Made by a program: the position numbers and the translations under genes. From Niebla homalea (lineage: Eukaryota > Ascomycota > Lecanoromycetes > Lecanorales > Ramalinaceae): a stretch of 64,000 nt of DNA. The DNA lies in NCBI GenBank assembly GCA_019925105.1, contig JAHGAU010000001.1:124001-188000 (forward strand), in the 5' to 3' direction. Positions 54,459 through 64,000 of this stretch are shown piece by piece. Position 1 is the stretch's first letter, and every line of letters starts with the position of its first letter. Below the pieces are notes generated by a model. That model did no database searches. It saw nothing but the letters and a program-made list of their open reading frames with translations, and was not told the origin of the DNA.

Positions 54459-56094
54459 CTTGAGTCAGTTGTCGCCTCGTCGAGCCCTGATCTACTATCT
54501 CCTCTCTGTGAAAATCCTAGCCTCAAGCATCAAGCATGTCTTCGATTTGCATCCAGCCTTGGCCCGTGGACAATGATCTACAGCAGAGTCACGCTGAAAG
54601 CGGAAGAACAAGTGATAAAAGAAGCTGTCCAGCAGCCACGCAGGATAATGTTTGGTTCGAGTGAGAAAGGGCAACACGCGCATAAAAAGCTTTTCTGCAA
54701 CAAACCACGGAGCAACCGAAGATGATCTGACGTGGGAAAATTCTCCGATAAGATGCTCCCTACACGGCTCAGTGGGTGCAAGGGAAGATTCATATAGATC
54801 GACCACTAAAGAGACTCGGGAGAAAGGCTAATAGCGAGAATTTTAGGTGGAACCGTGGAGGTAGCTGCCATTAGGACGTCTCAGAAGTTCTAGCGCCTCC
54901 TGTGGGCTGGAGTAGAAAAAGCGAAGAAGATGGTGTGAAACGTAACGAATGAGATGCCATTAGCACGCTAGTCTATCCGAGCATTCGCGGTATAGGCGGA
55001 TTGGAAACTTCGAAACAGGAGAGTCAGACATGTAATAGGCAGACTCCTCTGTTGCGCAGCCAAGATATCACTCTGTATTATAGCATACAAAACGACATGA
55101 GACACTGCAACGTGTTCCGAGATCGTTCAATGCGTTTCACAGCAGTACTCGTCGTTGCGACTTGCGCAGTTCAGCTGCCAGTATGCGAATAGGACCGACC
55201 TGACAGAAGAAGCTGGACTCCAAGCCCGAGGCCGTTGAAGATCCTCGAAGGATCTTGGGCTAGTAATCTTATTTGGCGTCATGCTGATTGCCTGTGGTCA
55301 AGATACTCACGTGTCTGGCCTGGGCAAAGTGGCCGATTGGGCCGATGTCGAAGCAGAGCGAGCACGCGTGATGAATTATCGGAATGATAGTAAGGATGAT
55401 GGTCTGCTTGCCGTCCCAGTGGCGCGCTTGCAGCTGTCGGCTATTTTATACATTAGCACTAAGCCGCTTCAAGCAGGAGCCAGAGAATTAAGGTGAAACA
55501 TCCCGCTTGTGTATAATTGAATCCTTGCACGAGCACGAATTAGTTGTGGACTTGTGGCTGCACGCTCGTCACTTGCGTGATGAAAGTGTCATGTAGAATG
55601 GTGAAGTGGGAAATGTCGTGTAAGAGCTTCCGGAGTTCTCTGGATTGAATTCAGCCAAGAGCCGATATGACCATAGGCTGGGTTCTTTGATGAGTTCCCT
55701 GGAGACGGGTTCTCATAGCTTATGCAAGCAATATGACAATCAAATGAGCCCAATGACGACTCCTCTGACGAAAATGGAGACGGGCGGAACGTGAGGATTA
55801 ACTGGAAAGTCTGGAAGACCCTATGATCCCAGCCCTGATCCCTGAGTTGTACGGTCGAATTGGTATTCATGAATAATGAAAACCAATAGTGCCGTTCTCG
55901 ATACGAGCCATCTTGCAGGAAGCTGAAAAGCCCATGGTTCCCATGCATACAGGCTTCCCGTGTTAACGTATTGCTCAATGCTCATGCCAGTTCGGGCCTA
56001 GCGAGGAAGTGATAGGGTGATCATGCCTTCTCCATGAGGCAAGGTGGCAGCCACTGGGTCGGCGTCGGGACGCAGGGTTAAGCCACGGGATGTT
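54459..56094. other. Long intergenic region, no supported gene
   Basis: This 1.6 kb contains the lectin gene promoter and the 3' flank of the ecdysoneless-like gene. Several 70-120 codon frames exist on both strands without domain, signal or membrane features. No repeats were seen. Confidence 0.4.
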
Positions 56095-58012
56095 TCAGCT
56101 ATCGATATCTTCGTCCTGGGTAGATTCTAGACTGCCCATAACGCTCATCAAGTTGCTCGCTGGTCCAGGCATACCAGCCTGGTTTCTCAAACTCTGCATC
56201 AGATTTTTGATGACATTTTCGTCATTCACGGCATCGTCAGTATTAGTGTTGGCCGAGTTTCCATGCTGAGATGTATGCGCTGTGACCTTCGCCAGGGTTT
56301 GAGCTTCGGGACTGCCGGTTTCACTGGTGATCTTTCTAGATTGCAAAGCCTCACTCGGCTCAATTTGGGGAGTGCAGGTCCAACACGCCAGCTTCTCGAA
56401 GTTCCTTCTCTGTTTGTTCCATCGCTTGCTGGATCTCTAGCCCCTCCACATCAGAGGCGGCATCTGTTTTTGCCTTGTCTTGTGTGACACCTGTCTTATC
56501 AAGATTACGACTGCGCTGAGATTTGAAGTCCGATTTGGTCATCATCTCGTTCATCACATCTTGGGGCATGCCCATCATTTCTCTCATCATCGCCGTGAAC
56601 TCGTCTTCTTCTTCATTCCCCGTAGGAGCTGAGTCATCGTGAAGAGGTGTAGCACTATCAATGCCGTTATCATCATCGCAGTCGTCGTTGCTATCCGTGT
56701 CGTCGTCATCTTCATCCATGTCATCAAGATCTTCGTCCTGCAGAAAATGCTCAAATTGTTGCACAATCTTTCTCAAATTCTGTTGGGCTCCCTTGTCTCC
56801 GAAAGCCGGATGGCTACCAGGATGATCTGAACTGCGTTTACCTCCCAATTCTTTGTCAAACTCTTGATAGTTAATGTCAAGCCATCCATCATCATCATCC
56901 CGCGTTCCCCAATCACGGATTTCCTCATCCGAGGGGAGCTGAGCATCTTCCGTGTCAAGGTCATCAAGTAACATTTTCATTTCTCGGACATGTCGATTAT
57001 CTTGGTTGTGCATATCAGAGATGAACATCTCGAAACCGCATGTCAACTTCATCCCAATTTCAAGTTGAGAGTGCCGCTTCTCAGTACCCGCCCTCCGCAA
57101 TATGGGTGCCCATGGTAACGGTGCACCGAATTCCTGACCCCTTAGCTGCGCGAAGCTGACCTTGGTGAAGGCGACGGACATTGTAGCAAGGTCGCTCGGC
57201 GGAAATGTGAGGGGGCTGCTATCTTTACTTCGCAATTGTTTCATGGCAATTGGGTCCCGCAGATAGAATGCTTCCACTGCGGGAGACACGTACGACGGTT
57301 TGCTGTGCAAAAGATAGGCAACTTTTCGTGGAATCACGACCAGACCATGATGTTGACTGTCCTGGATCTGCTGGGGATAATTCTGAAGACGCAAAAAGGC
57401 CTGCGCTTCTATTTTCTTCGAATGCTGCAAGCTTTTGTGTGGATCCGCAATCCATTGCAGAGCCTGATTGAGCGAGATGTTGTCTGAATTACCATCATCA
57501 ACTCCAGTGTGGCGTCGAGCAGATTCGATTGGTATAACTAATAGCTTCCCCTGGTTAATCCATACCCTAAATTCGGAGACTTCAGGATTCAGCCATACAG
57601 GCAATACGTCTGCTGCCTCGATGAGTAGGAATTGGCCATCAGTATCAACCGCTCTGATCCATGCATCCGGGAATTGTTCGCTCAGTGTTCGTAATACATA
57701 AACGATGAACCATTCATCATCGATAGAGTCGCCAAAGCTGGTTTGACCTACTAGGCGTCTTCGTCCTTCCTTGCGCTCTTCTGCCAAAGAAAAGCCATCA
57801 CGCTGCCATATGAAATCCTTCAGCAAAGGCTGCAGTATTTCCGTAACAGCGGCTTTGATGTTGGAGAGCCTTTTGCGGATCTCATCATCCTTTAAGTTGG
57901 GATCGACGAAGTAAATACTATACTCTATGGAATCATCAGGCAGGTTTCTCGGAAAACCATCAAAGCCTTCACCAAACCATTTGAAGTCTTCAGTGTTTTT
58001 CGACTTGGCCAT
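56095..58012 (-). CDS. Ecdysoneless/SGT1-domain protein (ECD homologue)
   Basis: ECD proteins act in pre-mRNA splicing and transcription and in R2TP-linked complex assembly in animals; fission yeast and filamentous fungi have a single SGT1-domain member. Exons 58012-56385 and 56335-56095, joined by a 49-nt intron (GTTGGA donor, TCTAG acceptor), give 622 residues. The N-terminus has DDSIEYSIYFVDP, then DEWFIVYVLRTLSEQFPDAW and QFLLIEAADVLPVWLNP, which are family blocks. A long acidic segment (Asp/Glu runs, about 440-480) precedes the conserved DEFTAMMREMMGMP. The second exon supplies KNLMQSLRNQAGMPGPASNL, which matches the usual fungal C-terminus and supports the splice despite its weak donor; without it the chain stops at 550. 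It is divergent from the HAD hydrolase gene (226 bp). Confidence 0.85.
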
Positions 58013-58238
58013 GATGCTAACACTTCAGACGATTTATCGACAGAAAAAGTATTGGATCGCCTTGTGCTGAATAGTCCCCACTTCATGCTCAAATATACTA
58101 GAGGACGAGTTCGGAATGACGACAAGTGGTACTCCCCACATCCACCTGCGCCCTCTCAAACCAAATTCCAACTCTCATCATGGGATTAAGGCTTTCTCAT
58201 GAGAGCGTTGATTGCCCCACTTTGAGTGCACCTTATAG

Positions 58239-59065
58239 ATGGCTTCATCCGACAAAACAATCATAGCCTTCGACCTCTACGGCACCCTCCTCTCCACCGA
58301 ATCAATCGCCAAAGCCCTCTCAACCCACTTCGGTGATGAGAAAGCTGGTAACATCGCTGCGCTCTGGCGTCGCTATCAATTGGAGTATACTTGGCGATGC
58401 AACAGCATGAGTACGGACTCTCTCTTCTGTCCAGTCTCGATCATATCCAACTCGAGGAGGATTTGTGCTAATTGACGAAACTCTTTCCTTGGTGCTTAGA
58501 GCGCTACATCCCTTTCTCCGTACTCACCCGTCGGTCTTTGCTTCATGCCCTCGCCGAAAGCTCTCTCACTCTTCCCGCCGCCGCCATTGAGGATCTGCTC
58601 CAGCAGTACAACGCCCTCTCCACTTTCCCCGATGTCCCGCCCGCGCTGAAAGAATTATCCAACGATCCTAGTATCCACGCAGTCGTCTTCTCGAATGGAA
58701 CCGATGACATGGTAACATCCTCCATGAACAAATCGCAGGATCTGCGCCCTCACAACGGAGTGTTCGAAGCGCTTATCACGGTAGAAGATGTTGAGAGATT
58801 CAAGCCTGATCCAGAGGTATATCGGTATTTGGCGAGAAGGGTCGGGAAGGAGACAGATAGCCAGTCCATGGAAAGCATGTGGCTGGTGAGTGGCAATCCT
58901 TTCGACGTTGTTGGAGCCAAGGCAGTAGGAATGAGGGCGGCATGGGTGGATAGGGGTGGCAACGGTTGGGTTGATGGATTGATGTCTGAGGACGGGCCGA
59001 GGCCGGACTTGATTGTGAAGGGATTGGGGGAGGTAGTCGAAGGTGTGAGGAGGTTCAAGTCATGA
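58239..59065 (+). CDS. HAD-type hydrolase, 2-haloacid dehalogenase family
   Basis: Exons 58239-58410 and 58500-59065 with an 89-nt GTACGG...CTTAG intron give 245 residues, the usual length for type II haloacid dehalogenases. HAD motif I is AFDLYGTLL with nucleophile Asp at about 12; motif II is FSNGT; motif III lysine is in RFKPDPEVY; motif IV region is SGNPFDVVGAKAVGMRAAWVDR. The cap domain lies between motifs I and II (helical; RYIPFSVLTRRSLLHALA). Fungal relatives are often annotated as haloacid dehalogenases, but real substrates are mostly unknown, so a phosphatase or dehalogenase role remains open. No targeting signal is present. Confidence 0.88.
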
Positions 59066-60726
59066 TGGCAGTCGAAGTCCGCCCGCTAGGTCTGGAGCTC
59101 TGCAGACGACTGCCGCGCACAAGCTCCAATCGCTCGTTGGGAAGCGCGTCTGGAAGCTGTGGAAAGCTTGATAGATATCAAGGCACTGAGGGTGATGTTA
59201 TTGCACATTGCGTTTGGTAGACAAGTAACAATGCTCAGCTACGAAATTGCAAAGCTGGTCAATGCCTGGCTGCAAGTGCTGCTTGTCCCGTAAGTTTTTC
59301 TCATTCAATCAGCTTGCTTGGAGTACCTCCTCTGTTCATTGTGACAAAAGGCTACGTGAACCCAGCCTAGGCACAGGCTTAAAAGAGGTAGGACGCACTA
59401 CAGCTTCCTCAGCTTCAGAGAGTAAGTTGAACAACGGTCTGAGGTAGGCAACCGGCTCCTTTCTGTGCCAATTTGTGTCGAGCAACGGTGATCCTCGAGT
59501 ATTCTCGATCCCAGGCGCGGACGTCAATGCGACATAAAAATAGCACGACTGGATGATAGGTAAATCGGTCCTGGAAAAAGTCTTGGCATTTACTTGGGCC
59601 TCACCAGCAGAAAAGAACAACAAAGCCACCCTCCTTCAGCACCATCAATATTACTCAGAAGATGGATAAAAAATCATCAAACGATTTTGCAAAAGGTAAG
59701 CTCCCTCCGCCGGTTCGGAGAGAGGTTACCTTTGGGAATGGTTAACCCTTTCGTATGCGTATGTGGTCCCAGGCGGAATTGAACCCATCGCCTTTTAGTA
59801 CGGGATACCCTTTTTTTGGGTGAGTCACTCGCAAGCTCTTGACCACTTGACCAGTCCGGGGGGGTTTGCCGGGGGGAATCCGTGTCAGGAGGCAGAGGGG
59901 CTTGCGCTACCACAGTGGAGATGCACTTCCTATTATAAGATATATATTATTTTTCTTTTGAGTCTTTTCATAACGCCTTGCCCGGCCGGTAGACCTCATT
60001 TCGTGGTGCAACATGGGTTTGATGCATTGTCATGCAAACTACTGTCTGGCGAAGATATTGTATATGTCTGCACTGGTTTCTTAATGGCAAGGCTTTAGAG
60101 GCATACATTCAGAAATATAGTGCTGCAAGTTCCTTGTCGATTCTCTATCATGCACTCTACATACTCATCGAAGGCAGTCCTACGCTTGCACATTCGATTT
60201 ATCATACTGCGCTGGCTCATGAAAGCGGTACAACAATTCAACTACTACTTTGAAACAGACACGTGAAAGCTTCTGACATGGGATCTGCATCGAGGTTATG
60301 GAGTTGTAAAGCAATGTCAAACCCCATTAAACAATCTACAAATCAGTCCAGGATGGTGTTAGAGGGGGTGGCTCCTTCATTCTGGTGATTGGTTCACGAG
60401 TGAATGTGACATCCCTCCACTACCAACACATCTCTGCCTTTTCACACGTCAATCATTTTCTCATCATAACATGATACTGCATACTGCTGCTCGTATTGAT
60501 TCATACAAACATTATCATTGATTCCACTCTTTTTCTTTTCATGTCATTGCCGGTTTCATTTGATCAACACTTGCCTTCGTCTCTGCAGCAACACGGCCAC
60601 CGAGTTCCATCTATCGACACGCGCGACTCTCCTCTTAACACAGAATCCACCATTGATTTTCATCCCGACCTATTCCTTTCAAGACTGCTGTCCCCATCAT
60701 CAATTACGACCGTAGCCTCAGCTACA
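59066..60726. other. Long intergenic region with a tRNA-like element
   Basis: This 1.66 kb holds the HAD gene's 3' flank and the promoter of the next gene. The only structure recognised is the A-box/B-box element near 59.8 kb, described separately. Short frames are unsupported. Confidence 0.4.
59764..59857 (-). ncRNA. tRNA-like sequence with Pol III A and B boxes, probably a pseudogene
   Basis: On the minus strand TGGTCAAGTGG (59853-59843) fits the A-box consensus and GGTTCAATTCC (59785-59775) fits the B box with one transition; start-to-start distance is 68 nt, in the tRNA range for genes with an intron or long variable arm. A CCA follows at the end. However a consistent acceptor stem and T-stem cannot be drawn, and no T-run terminator follows closely. 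It is more likely a decayed tRNA or tRNA-derived repeat than a working gene. Confidence 0.3.
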
Positions 60727-62150
60727 ATGCCAGTCACGGTATGTTCCTCCCCTGATCCTACGCATCCTATCACTGATCCTAGTCATCCTCTTTCCCTCCT
60801 TCTCACTGACCCATTGGCCTCCTCATGACATAGGGTATTACCAATTTGTACACCTCTTACGCAACCGATGTGATCAAGTCGCACGTTGAGAGCAACACCA
60901 TCAATGCAATTTCTCGCGCGTCCATCGAGCGTGAACTCATCTCCCAGCTTGACCGCGCCTCGGGCTTGAATGTCGACTACAAGATCGCGTGGTATCATGC
61001 CGTATGTCTTTCCTTCTCTTTCAATCCGCGATTCACACGCGTCAACCATGAGTGTCATTGTCAGGCGCTCTTCTGTAGGAGATGGGACAAGGAGGAGTGC
61101 TGGGGAAGTGAGAGGCAAATCCCCTACATTCTCCTTACCACTGCTCGCACCACCGTGTTTATCAGCGAGGCACGGATGAGTATCCTCCTACACACATCCC
61201 AACTCAAGCCAAAAGCAGCACACCACGCTCACACCTACCGCTCAACCTCATCCGTACCCACACACCTCTACACCGTCACCCGCTAACTCACCATCCACAC
61301 ACAGATCCTCCACACCCCCCTCTTCGATTCCCTGTGGTATTCCCTCTCCGTTCGCCACGCGCTCCCACCCCACACAACCGAGCGCTATGTCATCCAAACC
61401 TCCCTCTACGAGTATGAGGTCGGCACCACCCCCACCAAAACCGGCTCCACCAAAGCCGACGGCGTCGCTGCCACCACCAAAGGCCGCGCCACATCCACCA
61501 CCCAGCCCAGACGCCCGAACAAAGCAATCCGCTATCTTCCCCCCTCCCCGGCCGTCAAGGGTTCCCCGCCATCATTCCACCAGATGCCCGAAAGCGAAGC
61601 TTCCTTCGCGGACGCCTCCTCCGGCCCCTCCTCCGGTCCGTCTTCCAGCTCCTCCTCGGACGAAGACGAAGACGAGGTCGATGAAGAAGCCGCAGCCCTC
61701 GGACGCTCTCTATACGAACAAGCCATCGCTACCCACCCCACCACCAACACCACCACTGCTGCCACCCCCGGCAAAGTCGTAGGCGGCGCCTCCCGCCTGA
61801 ACGCCGGCGTGAAAACCAGAGCCCCCGCCACCAACAGCAGCAAGAAGGTGAAAATCGCCGGGAAGGAGGAGGAGCCCGGCGATGGGGCGTACTACGCCAG
61901 CAGTGGTGGTGTGGTGGGTGCGATGAGGAAGGGCATCGACCGGAAAGCCGGGGCGAAAACGACGAGGGGGGGCAAGGTTATGAACAAGGGGAAAGGGTCG
62001 AAGAAGTCGGACAAGGCGAAGGGGGGCAAAGTGGTGAAATTCGCGGGGCTGGATGGGAGCGATGAGGGCAAGGAGAATGCGGAGGCGGCGCAGAGGGGAC
62101 GCAAGAGGCAGAGGGTGCCGACCGAGAAGGCGATGCTGGCGATGCAGTGA
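60727..62150 (+). CDS. Unrecognised basic, probably nuclear protein
   Basis: Three exons, 60727-60738 (12 nt), 60834-61001 and 61305-62150, give 341 residues in frame; donors are GTATGT in both introns. Residues 5-100 form the ordered part: a helical stretch (TSYATDVIKSHVESNT, RASIERELISQLDRA), then WYHAILHTPLFDSLWYSLSV and QTSLYEYEVG. The rest is disordered: a SSSSSSDEDEDEVDEE acidic block, then Lys/Gly-rich basic blocks (KKSDKAKGGKVVKF, RGRKRQR) that look like nuclear localisation signals. No family could be named. The tiny first exon is uncertain; an ATG further upstream (60541) is open to 60828 in another frame and would need a different splice. A chromatin or nucleolar role is only suggested by composition. 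Confidence 0.6.
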
Positions 62151-62632
62151 GCCAGCCCCGCGCGACATGAGTGCAGAGAAGAAGGGTGGAGGCAACCTCG
62201 TGTTGGATGATGGTGGTCTCTGGTGTGGAGGAGATGGGTTGACAAGTTTGGGCAACGACGCGCCCGTTATCGATGCAGGCTGATTTTCTTTTCTTTTTCA
62301 GCAAGGGGGGGAGTATGTGGGTCGAGGCGATTTCACAACAGCAAATGAACAGCAGTCCAATGTGAAAGACGTGATGAGCTGATGAGCTGTCGGATAATGA
62401 GAGCGCGGACAGCAAGCTCTCATTAATAGCAATGAGAGATGGAGGAGACGACTGGTACCTTGAGCATAGTCCAAATACAATGCAATGCAATGCAACTTGA
62501 GCTGAATTCTTATCTCTTCTACCCTCTCCGCTATGCATGAAAACAAGATTCCCTCCCATCACGATAGTAGCAAATCTCGGACTTACAGCAAGTCACCACA
62601 AAGAGAACCACAGATGATTCACGTCCTCTGGC
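62151..62632. other. Intergenic between convergent unknown gene and IF-2
   Basis: Two 3' flanks meet here; no gene or repeat was supported. Confidence 0.4.
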
Positions 62633-64000
62633 TCACAACTTCCGCTTCTCCACGACTTCCTCGTAGGTCTGGACCTGATCGCCGACCTGGAAGCCCGACC
62701 AGGCTTCGAAGCCGATCCCGCACTCGGTGCCCTTGCGCATTTCGGTGACGTCCTTCTTGACGTTCTTGAGGGAGGAGAGGGTGCCTGAGGAGAAATGGAA
62801 AGTCCGGCATTAATTTCCCAGCTGCTGTGGCACGTGCGGCAGTGCGTGCAAGGTTCACAAAAAAGCAAGGACAGAAGCTGAAAGCTCGGGTAATTTGGGG
62901 GGGGATAGGAAGATATAAAAAGGAGTATACGCACCGTCGTAAGCCTTCTCCCCCCCCCTCATCACTCTGACCTTCGCCCCTCGACCGATCAATCCGTTCC
63001 TGACCCTGCACCCAGCGACGGGGAGCATGGTCCTCCCCTTCACATTGATTTCAAACACCTGCGCGACCTCAGCCTCTCCAATCACCTTCTGCGTCACGAC
63101 ATCGGGCAAACGCTCGGCAAGCATGGATTTGACATCATCGACTAGTCGGTATATGATACTCTGATCGACGATCCCAACACCCTTGTCCTCCGCCAAACGC
63201 CTCATCCCACCTTCAATGTTGGTGTTGAAATTGATGATGTGGCCCTTGGCTACGGCAGCATGATCGATGTCGAATTCGGTTACGGGTCCAACTCCTGAGC
63301 GGAGGATCGTGGGCCGAACCTCGCTATTACCCAGGGCGGACACGGCATCCGAGACCGCTTCAAGGGAGCCAGAGACATCCGCTTTGACGATGAGAAAGAC
63401 CTCTTGAAACGATGGGAGGGAGTCAGTCTTCTCTGCCTCCTCGACAGCTCCCTCACCATCAGCAGCTAGCTCCGCAGCCTTCTCCAACTGCTCACGCTTC
63501 TCCTGCTCCTGGCGGCGCGCTTCGTTCACGGCAGTCACGTCTGTAGCCATCTGTTTCCGCTCGAGCGCTTGGGAACGGTAGTGCAGCGCAGCTTTAGCTT
63601 TGTCCTCGTTAGGTGCTTGAATCATCTCGTCGCCCGCAGACGGCTGTTCACGCCACCCGTCAACCTCGACAGGAGTGCCTGGGCTAGCGGAGGGGACCAT
63701 CACGCCGGCTTCGTTGCGGAGACTACGGACTCGTGCCCATGATGTGCCAGCTACGATGATGTCGCCTGGACGAAGTGTGCCGCGACGGATGAGCACAGTG
63801 GCGACACGTCCTGCCCTCTTGGTCGTGGCCTCGAGGACCCAGCCTTCCGCAGCTCCATCGGTCTCAGCGCGCATATCAAGAATGTCAGCAAGGGCGACAG
63901 CCGCGTCTTCGAGCTCCTTCACGCCCTGGCCGGTTTTGCCGCTGACAGGAACAACCTGGGTGTCGCCGCCAAAATCCTCAATCTCGACATTGTAGCGGGC
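62633..64000 (-). CDS. IFM1: Mitochondrial translation initiation factor IF-2, C-terminal part (5' end outside window)
   Basis: IF-2 brings initiator tRNA to the mitochondrial ribosome as a GTPase. The visible part is the 3' portion: an exon from the window edge to 62935, a 150-nt intron (62934-62785, GTGCGT/CTCAG) and a final exon 62784-62633. It begins at the end of the G domain (QVVPVSGKTGQGVKELEDA), then domain II (GRVATVLIRRGTLRPGDIIV), a Lys/Glu-rich helical insert, domain III (FLIVKADVSGSLEAVSDAVS) and domain IV (AEVAQVFEINVKGRTMLPVAG through GTECGIGFEAW). These match the bacterial-type IF-2, so mitochondrial location is inferred. GTP-binding motifs and any presequence lie beyond base 64,000. 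Confidence 0.93.

Noticed and set aside
59764..59790. Retrotransposon primer-binding site (TGG... on the plus strand)
   Set aside because: No long terminal repeat or polypurine tract flanks it, and the match continues past a normal primer-site length into a B box.

Overview
The window is nuclear DNA of a filamentous ascomycete (Pezizomycotina; Dothideomycetes is a plausible guess, not shown). The evidence is short GT-AG introns (mostly 47-110 nt), single-copy fungal genes in their fungal form (RPA34.5, GRC3, MED9, the ApsB/Mto1 gamma-tubulin recruiter, VPS41, a 2,3-bisphosphoglycerate-independent phosphoglycerate mutase) and a transposon reduced to AT-rich DNA in the way repeat-induced point mutation (RIP) does. 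Genes lie on both strands with no operons. Exon models were built by hand from reading frame, splice sites and family alignment from memory; several total to an exact codon multiple.

Left part (1-20.8 kb) is dense housekeeping sequence: a chromatin-type protein running off the left edge, a divergent GRC3/RPA34.5 pair (rRNA processing and RNA polymerase I) only 90 bp apart, phosphoglycerate mutase divergent from a MED9-like gene, cytosolic serine hydroxymethyltransferase, a mitochondrial RMND1/DUF155 protein and the large HOPS subunit gene VPS41.

Middle part (21-38 kb) is the accessory region. It holds a small hydrophobic protein, a small four-cysteine secreted protein, a 1,047-residue mucin-like GPI-anchored protein with three different tandem-repeat families, two single-pass membrane proteins, a four-helix MARVEL-like protein, an N-acetyltransferase, and a 4.14 kb DNA transposon with TA target duplication and ~95 bp terminal inverted repeats. 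Its interior is RIP-degraded and carries a perfect 9-bp satellite of 73 copies.

Right part (38-64 kb) is again mainly housekeeping: a small-subunit catalase next to the transposon, ApsB/Mto1, prenylcysteine oxidase, VPS4, prefoldin subunit 6, a membrane-anchored fucose-lectin-like protein, an ecdysoneless/SGT1 protein, a HAD hydrolase, an unrecognised basic nuclear-type protein and, running off the right edge, mitochondrial IF-2.

No biosynthetic cluster, CRISPR, phage or toxin locus was seen. The sequence most likely to reward work is the 21-38 kb surface/secretory cluster with its degraded transposon, together with a few gene-structure anomalies: MED9 without an in-frame ATG, VPS4 with an apparent 1-nt frame break, and a GC-AG intron in the lectin gene.
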